Assembly (NCBI RefSeq): GCF_000019085.1
Contig: NC_010321.1
Coordinates: 1,124,501 to 1,188,500 of the forward strand
Direction of reading: 5' to 3'
Source of the DNA: Thermoanaerobacter pseudethanolicus ATCC 33223
Lineage (GTDB): Bacteria > Bacillota > Thermoanaerobacteria > Thermoanaerobacterales > Thermoanaerobacteraceae
DNA: 64,000 nucleotides
Shown: piece after piece, positions 46,316 through 53,233 of the stretch
Numbering within the stretch: position 1 is the stretch's first letter
Layout: every line of letters begins with the position of its first letter
Program-made: the position numbers and the translations under genes
Notes under the pieces: model-generated
Told to the model about the DNA's origin: nothing
Database searches by the model: none
The model's input: only the letters and a program-made list of their open reading frames with translations

Positions 46316-46379
46316 GAATATTGTCCCCTTTTGAATCATAAATTTAAATTAGCTTTATAAAAAATAGGGGGCAATATTC
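46316..46379 (+). promoter_or_regulatory. Inverted repeat closing the spoIIM ribosome-binding site
   Basis: GAATATTGTCCCC at 46316-46328 pairs with GGGGGCAATATTC at 46367-46379 (12 Watson-Crick pairs and one G-U). The left arm begins 4 bases after the EndoQ stop. The right arm holds the ribosome-binding site and ends at the TTG start. A loose sigma-E-like element (TCATAAAT ... TTATAAAA) lies in the loop. Confidence 0.55.
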
Positions 46380-47003
46380 TTGAAGTTTTTAAAAGGAAAT
46401 CTTTATTTGCATATTAAAAATAATTTTTTATTGTATGTATTAGCTGTAATGTGTTTAATGATAGGAATAGCAGCAGGATCTTTTACTGTTAATAACATTA
46501 CTGACATACAGATGGAACAAATAATAGGGTATATTTCAAAATTTTACCAAATTGCAAAATCTGTAGACTTGAATTCTTCTCAAATTTTTAAACAGTCGCT
46601 TTTAAATAATCTTGTCACTGTTTTTGCTTTATGGATTTTAGGGGCTACAATTATAGGGATTCCTTTTATATTTTTGCTTGTGGGGATAAGAGGTTTTATT
46701 TTAGGATTTTCTATTGGAGTTTTGATAAAAGAATTTGAAACAAAAGGGATACTACTCGTATTGATGGGAATTTTGCCTCAAAATATTTTTATCTTATTAG
46801 GAATCTTGTTTATATCTGTAACGGCTATTAATTTTTCTTTATATCTTTTGAAAAATCGCAAATTTTATTTAGAAGAATTAGTATCACAATTCGTATCTTA
46901 TACTTTTATGGTATATGCAGGGTTTTTAGTTATATTAATAGGCTGCTTGATAGAATCTTATCTTTCACCTTATATATTACTTTTACCGATTTTTTCACCA
47001 TAA
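46380..47003 (+). CDS. spoIIM: Stage II sporulation protein M
   Basis: A 207-residue polytopic membrane protein (about five helices) of the SpoIIDMP engulfment machine. GVLIKEFETKGILLVLMGILPQN is the typical core region in outline. Translation begins at TTG 46380 behind AGGGGG. The gene order spoIIM-xerD-like-dacF-spoIIA matches Bacillus apart from the genes between. Confidence 0.92.
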   Translation: MKFLKGNLYLHIKNNFLLYVLAVMCLMIGIAAGSFTVNNITDIQMEQIIGYISKFYQIAKSVDLNSSQIFKQSLLNNLVTVFALWILGATIIGIPFIFLLVGIRGFILGFSIGVLIKEFETKGILLVLMGILPQNIFILLGILFISVTAINFSLYLLKNRKFYLEELVSQFVSYTFMVYAGFLVILIGCLIESYLSPYILLLPIFSP

Positions 47004-47087
47004 AAGAAGGAAAATGACGATTTATGTTGAATATTTATAATTAAATGGATTTATTATAAAAATTCAAGAATTGTAGGGGTAAAGAAT

Positions 47088-47960
47088 ATGTTAAATAATG
47101 TGGTTGGGGAGTTTTTGGATTTTTTAACAAAGAACAAAAAACTGTCCAAAAACACTCTAGAATCTTATAACAGAGATATAAAACAATTTTTAAATTATCT
47201 TGAAGAAATCGGAATAAACTATTATAATGTCAAAAAATCGACAATACTAAATTATCTTTATTATTTAAAGAAAAAAGGTAAATCGCAAGCAACTGTTTCG
47301 CGAAATGTTTCTTCTCTCAAAGCCTTTTATCATTATTTATTTATGAAAAAGAAAATAGAAGAAGACCCAACGTACATGATTAATACCCCGAAAGTAGAAA
47401 AAAAACCACCTACTGCTTTAACAGTTGAACAGGTAGATATGCTACTTTCAATAGACTTTGGGAATGATGAAAAAGGACTTAGAGATAAGGCTCTTATTGA
47501 ATTACTTTATGCTACAGGACTTAAAGTCTCTGAAGTTATTTCTTTAAAATTAGAAGATGTGAATTTGTCTTATGGTTATGTAGTTATTCGTTCTAATAAA
47601 GAAAGAGTTATTCCTATAGGCTCTCATGCAATTGAAGCTTTAAAAAATTATATTGAAAAAGGAAGAAAAGCAAAAAATGGAGAAAATACTCTTTTTTTAA
47701 ATTTGCGTGGAGAAAAACTTACAAGACAGGGATGTTGGAAAATAATAAGAGAATACACTGATAAAATTAATCCTGGCTTTCCTGTTACTCCAAATACGCT
47801 AAGACAATCTTTTGCGCAGCATATGCTTCAAAATGGTGCAGATATTCGAGCTGTTCAAGAAATGTTAGGTTATCAAACAGATTTAAATACAAATTTACTT
47901 TCTTTAATTTCAAAATCAAAAATAAAAGAAGTTTATAATAAATTTCACCCTCGTGCTTAA
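47088..47960 (+). CDS. XerD-like tyrosine-recombinase homologue lacking catalytic residues
   Basis: A 290-residue protein with both XerD domains: an N-terminal core-binding domain (1-85) and a catalytic-type domain, ending KFHPRA exactly as in XerD. Aligned by eye with the XerD family, Arg I is Lys (ATGLKVSEV), the beta-hairpin Lys is Arg, the HxxR His is Asn (TPNTLRQSF), the late His is Tyr (EMLGYQ), and the nucleophile Tyr is Leu (NTNLLSL). Only the HxxR Arg remains. The frame is intact and well conserved elsewhere. It may be a DNA-binding pseudo-enzyme, in the usual xerD locus next to spoIIM. Confidence 0.88.
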   Translation: MLNNVVGEFLDFLTKNKKLSKNTLESYNRDIKQFLNYLEEIGINYYNVKKSTILNYLYYLKKKGKSQATVSRNVSSLKAFYHYLFMKKKIEEDPTYMINTPKVEKKPPTALTVEQVDMLLSIDFGNDEKGLRDKALIELLYATGLKVSEVISLKLEDVNLSYGYVVIRSNKERVIPIGSHAIEALKNYIEKGRKAKNGENTLFLNLRGEKLTRQGCWKIIREYTDKINPGFPVTPNTLRQSFAQHMLQNGADIRAVQEMLGYQTDLNTNLLSLISKSKIKEVYNKFHPRA

Positions 47961-47971
47961 AAATATAAAAA

Positions 47972-48020
47972 GTATAATATTCACCCTCCAGCGCAAAATA
48001 AATAGTGATGAGGAGGGTGA
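47972..48020 (+). promoter_or_regulatory. Sigma-F-like promoter of dacF with an arm complementary to the ribosome-binding site
   Basis: GTATA at 47972-47976 and GCGCAAAAT at 47991-47999 resemble a sigma-F promoter with a 14-base spacer. TCACCCTCC at 47981-47989, in the spacer, is a perfect complement of GGAGGGTGA at 48012-48020, the dacF ribosome-binding site. A second partial copy, TCACCCTC, lies at 47945-47952 inside the preceding gene. Confidence 0.55.
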
Positions 48021-48024
48021 TTTT

Positions 48025-49170
48025 ATGTTTAAAAGGCTTTTAACATTATTAGTGAGTGTGATACTAGCTATTTCTTTTGTCTTAAATGGCACAGTATATG
48101 CTGATACTTTAAATTTAAAGTCAAAATCTGCTATTTTGATGGAGGCTAATACGGGACAGATTCTTTATGAAAAAGATAGCCATAAGCCCTTACCGCCTGC
48201 CAGTGTTACCAAAGTAATGACTCTTTTACTGGCGATTGAAGCAATAGATTCTGGTAAAATTAAAATAACAGATAAAGTTGTTACAAGTAAACATGCCTTT
48301 GATATGGGAGGTACACAAATATATTTAGAAGTAGGAGAGGAAATGACAGTAGATGATTTAATGAAGGCTATAGCGATGAATTCGGCAAACGATGCTTCTG
48401 TTGCTTTAGCTGAGTATATTGCGGGTACAGAGGAAAATTTTGTTGAAATGATGAATAAAAGGGCTAAAGAATTGGGAGCAAAAAATACTACTTTTAAAAA
48501 TGCAACTGGATTACCTGAGGAAGGGCACTTGACGAGCGTATATGATATTGCAATGATTTCAAGGGAATTAGTAAAGCACGAGAGCATATTTAAATATTTA
48601 ACCAATAAATTAGATTCTTTAAGAAATGGGAAATTTAGTCTCATAAATACTAATAAATTACTATGGCGCTATAAAGGAGTAGATGGAATTAAAACAGGAT
48701 CTACTTCGGAAGCACTTTATTGTATGGCAGCAACAGCTAAAAGGGGAGATACAAGGCTAATAGCGGTGGTGTTCGGAGCACCTGATTCTGAGACGAGGTT
48801 TAGTGAAGCGGCTAAGTTATTAGATTATGGATTTGCTAATTATGAAAGCGTAAAAGTAGCTTCAAAAGGGCAAAGTTTTGGCAATGTTAAAGTTTTAAAA
48901 GGGAAAAGAGAGGCTGTTAGTGTTGTGTGCCGCGATGATGAGTATATACTGATTAAAAAAGGAGAAGGTAAAAATATAAAAACAGAGGTGGAGCTAAAGA
49001 ATGCTGTATTAGCTCCTCTGGCCAAAGAGGTCCCAATAGGCACTGTAAAAATAACACAGGATGGCAAGGTTATAAAGAAATTTAACATATATCCTCAGGA
49101 AGTAGTAGAAAAAGCGAACTTTTTTGAAAATCTCAATAAAGTTTTTATTGGTTGGCTAAAATATCAGTAA
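48025..49170 (+). CDS. dacF: D-alanyl-D-alanine carboxypeptidase DacF
   Basis: Low-molecular-weight PBP of 381 residues with a signal peptide (LLTLLVSVILAISFVLNGTVYA) and the motifs PASVTK (S-x-x-K), SAND (S-x-N) and IKTGST (K-T-G), then a C-terminal PBP5-like beta domain and amphipathic end. ATG at 48025 is chosen for GGAGGGTGA upstream. It trims cross-links in spore peptidoglycan. It precedes spoIIA, as in Bacillus. Confidence 0.94.
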   Translation: MFKRLLTLLVSVILAISFVLNGTVYADTLNLKSKSAILMEANTGQILYEKDSHKPLPPASVTKVMTLLLAIEAIDSGKIKITDKVVTSKHAFDMGGTQIYLEVGEEMTVDDLMKAIAMNSANDASVALAEYIAGTEENFVEMMNKRAKELGAKNTTFKNATGLPEEGHLTSVYDIAMISRELVKHESIFKYLTNKLDSLRNGKFSLINTNKLLWRYKGVDGIKTGSTSEALYCMAATAKRGDTRLIAVVFGAPDSETRFSEAAKLLDYGFANYESVKVASKGQSFGNVKVLKGKREAVSVVCRDDEYILIKKGEGKNIKTEVELKNAVLAPLAKEVPIGTVKITQDGKVIKKFNIYPQEVVEKANFFENLNKVFIGWLKYQ

Positions 49171-49178
49171 TTTACTTT

Positions 49179-49208
49179 AAGCACTAAACAGTCGTTTAGT
49201 GCTTTTTT
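49179..49208 (+). terminator. Terminator between dacF and spoIIA
   Basis: AAGCACTAAAC pairs with GTTTAGTGCTT around AGTC, followed by a T-run. Confidence 0.93.
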
Positions 49209-49236
49209 ATATTTTTTAGAAAAATATCACAAAAAA

Positions 49237-49265
49237 GGAGGAATTTTAAAATTTATATCGAATAT
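49237..49265 (+). promoter_or_regulatory. Sigma-H promoter of the spoIIA operon
   Basis: GGAGGAATT at 49237-49245 and ATCGAATAT at 49257-49265 match RNAGGAWWW and RNNGAATWW at all positions with an 11-base spacer, the same as at spo0A. Confidence 0.78.
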
Positions 49266-49286
49266 AATAGGGGGGAGGTTGATAAA

Positions 49287-49622
49287 ATGGGAGTAAAATT
49301 TGCAAAAAAAAGGGATACCTTGATAGCCAAAATTGAAGGTGAGTTAGATCATCATGTGGCGGAGAGCATAAAAAATGTTATTGATGAAGAGTATGAAAAA
49401 AAGTCGTGTAAAAATTTAATTTTTGATTTTAAAAATGTAAATTTTATGGATAGTTCAGGAATTGGCGTTATAATAGGAAGATATAAAAAAGTCAAAGAGA
49501 ATAATGGCAAGGTAGCTATAGTAAATTCCAATAAGCAATTACATAAAATTATTGAAGTTTCTGGGTTGTTGCGTATAATTAAATGTTATAATGACATTGA
49601 AGAAGCCTTAAAGGAAATATAG
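49287..49622 (+). CDS. spoIIAA: Anti-sigma-F factor antagonist SpoIIAA
   Basis: A 111-residue STAS protein with the phosphorylatable Ser in [14 protein letters not shown]. It releases SigF from SpoIIAB in the forespore. GGGGGGAGG precedes the ATG. First gene of spoIIA. Confidence 0.95.
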   Translation: MGVKFAKKRDTLIAKIEGELDHHVAESIKNVIDEEYEKKSCKNLIFDFKNVNFMDSSGIGVIIGRYKKVKENNGKVAIVNSNKQLHKIIEVSGLLRIIKCYNDIEEALKEI

Positions 49623-49635
49623 AAGGGGGATTATC

Positions 49636-50067
49636 ATGGAATACACAAACATGATGGAGTTAAATTTTTTAAGTAAGTCGCAAAATGAGTCTTTTGCAAG
49701 GACTGTTGTTGCAGCTTTTGCTGCTCAACTAGATCCGACAATTGAGGAAATTGCAGATATAAAAACTGCTGTTTCAGAAGCAGTTACTAACTGCATAATT
49801 CACGGATATGAGAATAAAATCGGCATCATTACTATTAAAGCTTTTATTTCAGGTAACAAAATAACAATTGAAGTCATAGATGAGGGAAAAGGGATTGAAG
49901 ATATTGAGAAAGCTATGCAACCTCTTTTTACTACTCGCTTAGAAGAAGAGCGAGCAGGAATGGGTTTTACTGTCATGCAGACCTTTATGGATGAATTAGA
50001 AGTTGAATCAACTCCAGGAAAGGGAACTCTTGTCCGAATGACAAAATATATAGGGTCTGATAAATGA
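49636..50067 (+). CDS. spoIIAB: Anti-sigma F factor SpoIIAB
   Basis: A 143-residue GHKL kinase. [30 protein letters not shown] and [12 protein letters not shown] are the N, G1 and G2 boxes. It binds SigF and phosphorylates SpoIIAA. It lies 13 bases after spoIIAA. Confidence 0.95.
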   Translation: MEYTNMMELNFLSKSQNESFARTVVAAFAAQLDPTIEEIADIKTAVSEAVTNCIIHGYENKIGIITIKAFISGNKITIEVIDEGKGIEDIEKAMQPLFTTRLEEERAGMGFTVMQTFMDELEVESTPGKGTLVRMTKYIGSDK

Positions 50068-50076
50068 GGTGACTTT

Positions 50077-50817
50077 ATGAAAGAAGGGAATTTTGAAAAA
50101 AGTGATGAGAATTTGGAATTGATAAGAGCAGCACAAAAGAATGATAAAGAAAGCTTGGAAAAATTAATTTTAGAAAATAGTGGCCTTATTTGGAGTATTG
50201 TTAAAAAATTTTCTAATAGAGGGTATGAATTGGAGGATTTATATCAAATAGGTTGTATAGGTTTTGTAAAGGCAATTCAAAAATTTGATGAATCTTACAA
50301 TGTAAAATTGTCTACCTATGCAGTACCTATAATAATGGGAGAAATTAAGAGATTTCTAAGAGATGATGGATTAATAAAAGTGAGTCGCTCTTTAAAGGAG
50401 CTTTCTACAAAAGCTTTTTATGTTAAAGAGATTTTAAGCAATGAATTAAATAGAGAACCAACAATTAATGAAATTGCTGAAAGATTAAATGTAAGTCCCG
50501 AAGAAATTGCTATGGCTTTTGAATCGGCTGCTACTGCTGAGTCATTATATGACAACGCAACTCATGACGAAGATGACAAGCTTTTAATTGAAATGGTGAG
50601 TGAAGAGGAAAAAGAAGTTGATATAGACGATAAATTAGCTTTACAGATGGTTATAAATAAACTTAAACCACGAGAAAAACAAATAATATTTTTGAGATAT
50701 TTCAAGGATATGACGCAGATGGAAGTGGCAAATATTTTAGGAATTTCACAAGTGCAAGTATCGCGACTTGAGAAAAAAGTTTTACAAAAACTAAGAAAAG
50801 AATTGGAAGAAGTGTAG
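50077..50817 (+). CDS. sigF: Forespore sigma factor SigF (SpoIIAC)
   Basis: A 246-residue sigma-70 group 3 factor. Region 2 shows YELEDLYQIGCIGFVKAI; region 3 RSLKEL and INEIAERLNVSPEEI; region 4 MTQMEVANILGISQVQVSRLEKKVL in outline. GAGGTG precedes the ATG. It directs genes such as dacF and spoIVB, whose promoters here look sigma-F-like. Confidence 0.95.
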   Translation: MKEGNFEKSDENLELIRAAQKNDKESLEKLILENSGLIWSIVKKFSNRGYELEDLYQIGCIGFVKAIQKFDESYNVKLSTYAVPIIMGEIKRFLRDDGLIKVSRSLKELSTKAFYVKEILSNELNREPTINEIAERLNVSPEEIAMAFESAATAESLYDNATHDEDDKLLIEMVSEEEKEVDIDDKLALQMVINKLKPREKQIIFLRYFKDMTQMEVANILGISQVQVSRLEKKVLQKLRKELEEV

Positions 50818-50846
50818 TATTTTAACACAAATACTACACTTTTTTT
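50811..50846 (+). terminator. Terminator after sigF
   Basis: AGTGTAGTATT at 50811-50821 pairs perfectly with AATACTACACT at 50830-50840 and is followed by TTTTTT. The stop codon of sigF lies in the left arm. Confidence 0.93.
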
Positions 50847-50875
50847 GAATTAATTTTGCTTATCTTCACATACTA
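50846..50875 (+). promoter_or_regulatory. Sigma-G promoter of the dodecin-spoVA operon
   Basis: TGAATT at 50846-50851 and CATACTA at 50869-50875 are 17 bases apart, near-perfect for sigma-G. The spoVA genes are sigma-G controlled in B. subtilis. Confidence 0.7.
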
Positions 50876-50896
50876 ATAATGGCTGGTGAAATGAAA

Positions 50897-51238
50897 ATGA
50901 AAAAGATGTTAATTATAATCGTGACAATATTGCTAATTTTTGCTGTTAGCTATTTTTATATGCACAAAACCAATAAAAAAATACCTGACAGTGCTGATTT
51001 GGTATATAAGGGAGGAGGAAAAAGTATGGCAGTTGTGAAAGTATTAAATGTGGTAGGAGATTCAACGGTTAGCTGGGAAGATGCAATACACAAAGCTGTA
51101 GAAGAAGCAGCTAAGTCTATTGACAATATATCAGGAATTGAAGTTGTCAACCAAACAGCTAATGTAAAAAATGGTAAAATAGTAGAATATAAAGCTAATA
51201 TACAAATAGCTTATAGAGCAGATAAAGAATTAGATTGA
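50897..51238 (+). CDS. Dodecin-family protein with N-terminal membrane segment
   Basis: The C-terminal 70 residues are a complete dodecin (VVKVLNVVGDSTVSWEDA, GIEVVNQTANVKNGKIVEY). They follow a hydrophobic helix (LIIIVTILLIFAVSYFY) and a short linker. ATG 50897 is preferred since GGTGA lies at good distance and the promoter would start RNA near 50882, beyond ATG 50879. A second start is possible at 51026, giving a plain dodecin. The flavin-stacking Trp of many dodecins is Gly here, as in calcium-type dodecins. It heads the spoVA operon. Confidence 0.82.
   Translation: MKKMLIIIVTILLIFAVSYFYMHKTNKKIPDSADLVYKGGGKSMAVVKVLNVVGDSTVSWEDAIHKAVEEAAKSIDNISGIEVVNQTANVKNGKIVEYKANIQIAYRADKELD
51011..51028 (+). 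promoter_or_regulatory. Internal ribosome-binding site and start within the dodecin gene
   Basis: GGAGGAGG at 51011-51018 lies 7 bases before the in-frame ATG at 51026, the natural first residue of a soluble dodecin. It also codes for the Gly run of the linker. Two products from one gene are possible. Confidence 0.5.
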
Positions 51239-51246
51239 AAATAAAG

Positions 51247-51266
51247 GAGCACCGTCTATGGTGCTC
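51247..51266 (+). terminator. Hairpin between the dodecin gene and spoVAC
   Basis: GAGCACC at 51247-51253 pairs with GGTGCTC at 51260-51266. The T content after it is low, so it likely attenuates or protects RNA ends within the operon. Confidence 0.45.
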
Positions 51267-51290
51267 TTGTCATAAGAAAGGGTGAAATTA

Positions 51291-51737
51291 ATGGAAAGAG
51301 ATGTAAAAAAAGAGCAAGAATATAAAAACATAGCACAGAAATATGAGCCTAAACCTGCTTTGCTTAAAAACGTAGTAATGGCTTTTGTAGTAGGAGGATT
51401 GATAAGCGACATAGGGCAGTTCTTTTTAAATTTTTACCTATCAAGAGGTTATTCTATGCAAGATGCCAATACTCTTGTATCAATTACTATGGTATTTCTT
51501 GGAGCTTTTTTAACTGGAATTGGGGTCTATGACGATATAGGGAAGTTTGCAGGGGCAGGTTCTATAGTGCCAATAACAGGTTTTGCAAATTCTATTGTGT
51601 CACCGGCAATGGAGTTTAAAAGGGAAGGTTTTGTTTTTGGGGCGGCAGCTAAGATGTTTACAATTGCAGGACCTGTTATTGTATATGGTGTAAGTACTTC
51701 AATTATTATAGGTTTGATATATTATTTTTTGAAGTAA
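51291..51737 (+). CDS. spoVAC: Stage V sporulation protein AC
   Basis: A 148-residue membrane protein forming part of the dipicolinic-acid channel. KPALLKNVVMAFVVGGLISDIGQF and GFANSIVSPAMEFKREGFVFG are family features in outline. ATG 51291 follows GGGTGAA. It begins the compact clostridial spoVAC-AD-AE set. Confidence 0.93.
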   Translation: MERDVKKEQEYKNIAQKYEPKPALLKNVVMAFVVGGLISDIGQFFLNFYLSRGYSMQDANTLVSITMVFLGAFLTGIGVYDDIGKFAGAGSIVPITGFANSIVSPAMEFKREGFVFGAAAKMFTIAGPVIVYGVSTSIIIGLIYYFLK

Positions 51738-51752
51738 AAGGGGAAGTTAGAT

Positions 51753-52766
51753 ATGGCGGAGAAAAAATTAGGTACACAAACTGTTAAGTTTAAAAATCCT
51801 CCTTCTATAATAGCTGGAGGCACTATTGTAGGACCTAAAGAAGGAGAAGGACCTTTAAGAGATTATTTTGATATGATTTTAGTAGACGATACTTATGGAG
51901 AAAAAAGTTGGGAAAAAGCAGAGTCAAAAATGTTTCAAGATGCTGTAAATTTAGTATTAAAAAAGGCAAACCTTAAAATTTCAGACATTGATTACCTGCT
52001 AGGTGGTGATTTGTTAAATCAAATTATAAGCGCAAATTTTGCTGCGCGACAATTGAATGTGCCACATTTCGGATTGTATGGTGCTTGTTCTACTATGACA
52101 GAGGGATTGACTTTAGGGGCTATGCTTATTGATGGAGGCTATGCTGACTATATAATAGCGGCAACTTCCAGCCATTTTTCTACTGCAGAAAGACAGTTTA
52201 GATATCCTTTAGAACAAGGCATTCAAAGGCCTTTTACTTCACAGTGGACGGTGACAGGTGCAGGAGCTACAATTTTAGCCTCCACAGGAAAAGGCCCTTA
52301 TATTACCCATGCTACTACTGGCAAAGTTGTAGATTTGGGGATGAAGGATGCCAATAACATGGGAGCAGCAATGGCACCTGCTGCAGCAGATACAATTATC
52401 ACTCATTTTAAAGATACAGGTTTTACAATAGAAGACTATGACCTTATTATGACGGGAGACATGGGGAGAGTAGGGAGAGATATACTTTTAGAGTTGTTGT
52501 ATAAAGAGGGGTATGACATAGAGAGCAAGTATAAAGATTGTGGAATAGAAATTTTTGATGAATCACAAGACGTCCATTCTGGTGGCAGCGGTGCGGCTTG
52601 TTCTGCAGTAGTTTTGAATGGATGGCTGTTATCTCAAATACAAAATGGAGTCTATAAAAAAGTTTTATTTATGGCGACGGGAGCTCTTTTATCTCCTACC
52701 AGTAGCCAGCAAGGGGAATCTATTCCTGGGATTGCCCATGCTATTACAATATCGACAACATTATAA
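51753..52766 (+). CDS. spoVAD: Stage V sporulation protein AD
   Basis: A 337-residue thiolase-like protein that binds dipicolinic acid in other species. It has GACSTMTEGL, the nucleophile-elbow region with Cys, and HSGGSGAACSAVV. It lies 15 bases after spoVAC. GGGGAAG precedes the ATG. Confidence 0.95.
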   Translation: MAEKKLGTQTVKFKNPPSIIAGGTIVGPKEGEGPLRDYFDMILVDDTYGEKSWEKAESKMFQDAVNLVLKKANLKISDIDYLLGGDLLNQIISANFAARQLNVPHFGLYGACSTMTEGLTLGAMLIDGGYADYIIAATSSHFSTAERQFRYPLEQGIQRPFTSQWTVTGAGATILASTGKGPYITHATTGKVVDLGMKDANNMGAAMAPAAADTIITHFKDTGFTIEDYDLIMTGDMGRVGRDILLELLYKEGYDIESKYKDCGIEIFDESQDVHSGGSGAACSAVVLNGWLLSQIQNGVYKKVLFMATGALLSPTSSQQGESIPGIAHAITISTTL

Positions 52767-52776
52767 GGAGGTCAAT

Positions 52777-53133
52777 ATGGATTATATAAAAGCGTTTTTA
52801 ATGGGAGGTTTGATTTGTGCTATTGCACAAATTTTGATTGATAAGACTAAATTAACTCCTGCAAGAATATTAGTAACATATGTAACATTAGGAGCAATAC
52901 TTGGAGGTCTTGGAGTTTATAAAAAATTGATAGATATAGGTGGTGCAGGAGCTACAATACCCCTTTTGGGCTTTGGAAATTCTCTTGCCCAAGGTGTAAT
53001 AAAAGCTGTTGAGAAAGATGGATTGATTGGAGTTTTTACAGGAGGATTGACAGCCACTGCCGGAGGAATTTCTGCTGCAGTATTTTTTGGGTACATTTTT
53101 TCTTTAATTTTTAATTCAAAGACTAAGAAATAA
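52777..53133 (+). CDS. spoVAE: Stage V sporulation protein AE (AEb)
   Basis: A 118-residue membrane protein, paralogous to SpoVAC (GGAGATIPLLGFGNSLAQG, VFTGGLTATAGGISAAVFFG). ATG 52777 is chosen for AAGGAGG right before it; an earlier in-frame codon would lie inside spoVAD. No spoVAA, AB, AF or AEa gene is seen. Confidence 0.93.
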   Translation: MDYIKAFLMGGLICAIAQILIDKTKLTPARILVTYVTLGAILGGLGVYKKLIDIGGAGATIPLLGFGNSLAQGVIKAVEKDGLIGVFTGGLTATAGGISAAVFFGYIFSLIFNSKTKK

Positions 53134-53170
53134 GTATAGGTTAATGAATTTTAACTTATACTTATTTTTT
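53132..53170 (+). terminator. Terminator of the spoVA operon
   Basis: AAGTATAGGTTAA pairs with TTAACTTATACTT (one G-U) around a six-base loop, then a long T-run. Confidence 0.93.
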
Positions 53171-53233
53171 TATCTTTTCCTATGGTATAATATAAAAAGC
53201 AAGGAATTATTTTGTTGGTAAAAGGGTGATTTT

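Noticed and set aside
47088-47960. Calling the xerD-like gene a pseudogene
   Set aside because: The frame is full length, has a good start and keeps fold residues and the KFHPRA end; loss is confined to catalytic positions.
48165-48644. Minus-strand frame of 159 codons opposite dacF
   Set aside because: dacF carries all three PBP motifs on the + strand; the minus frame is a shadow.
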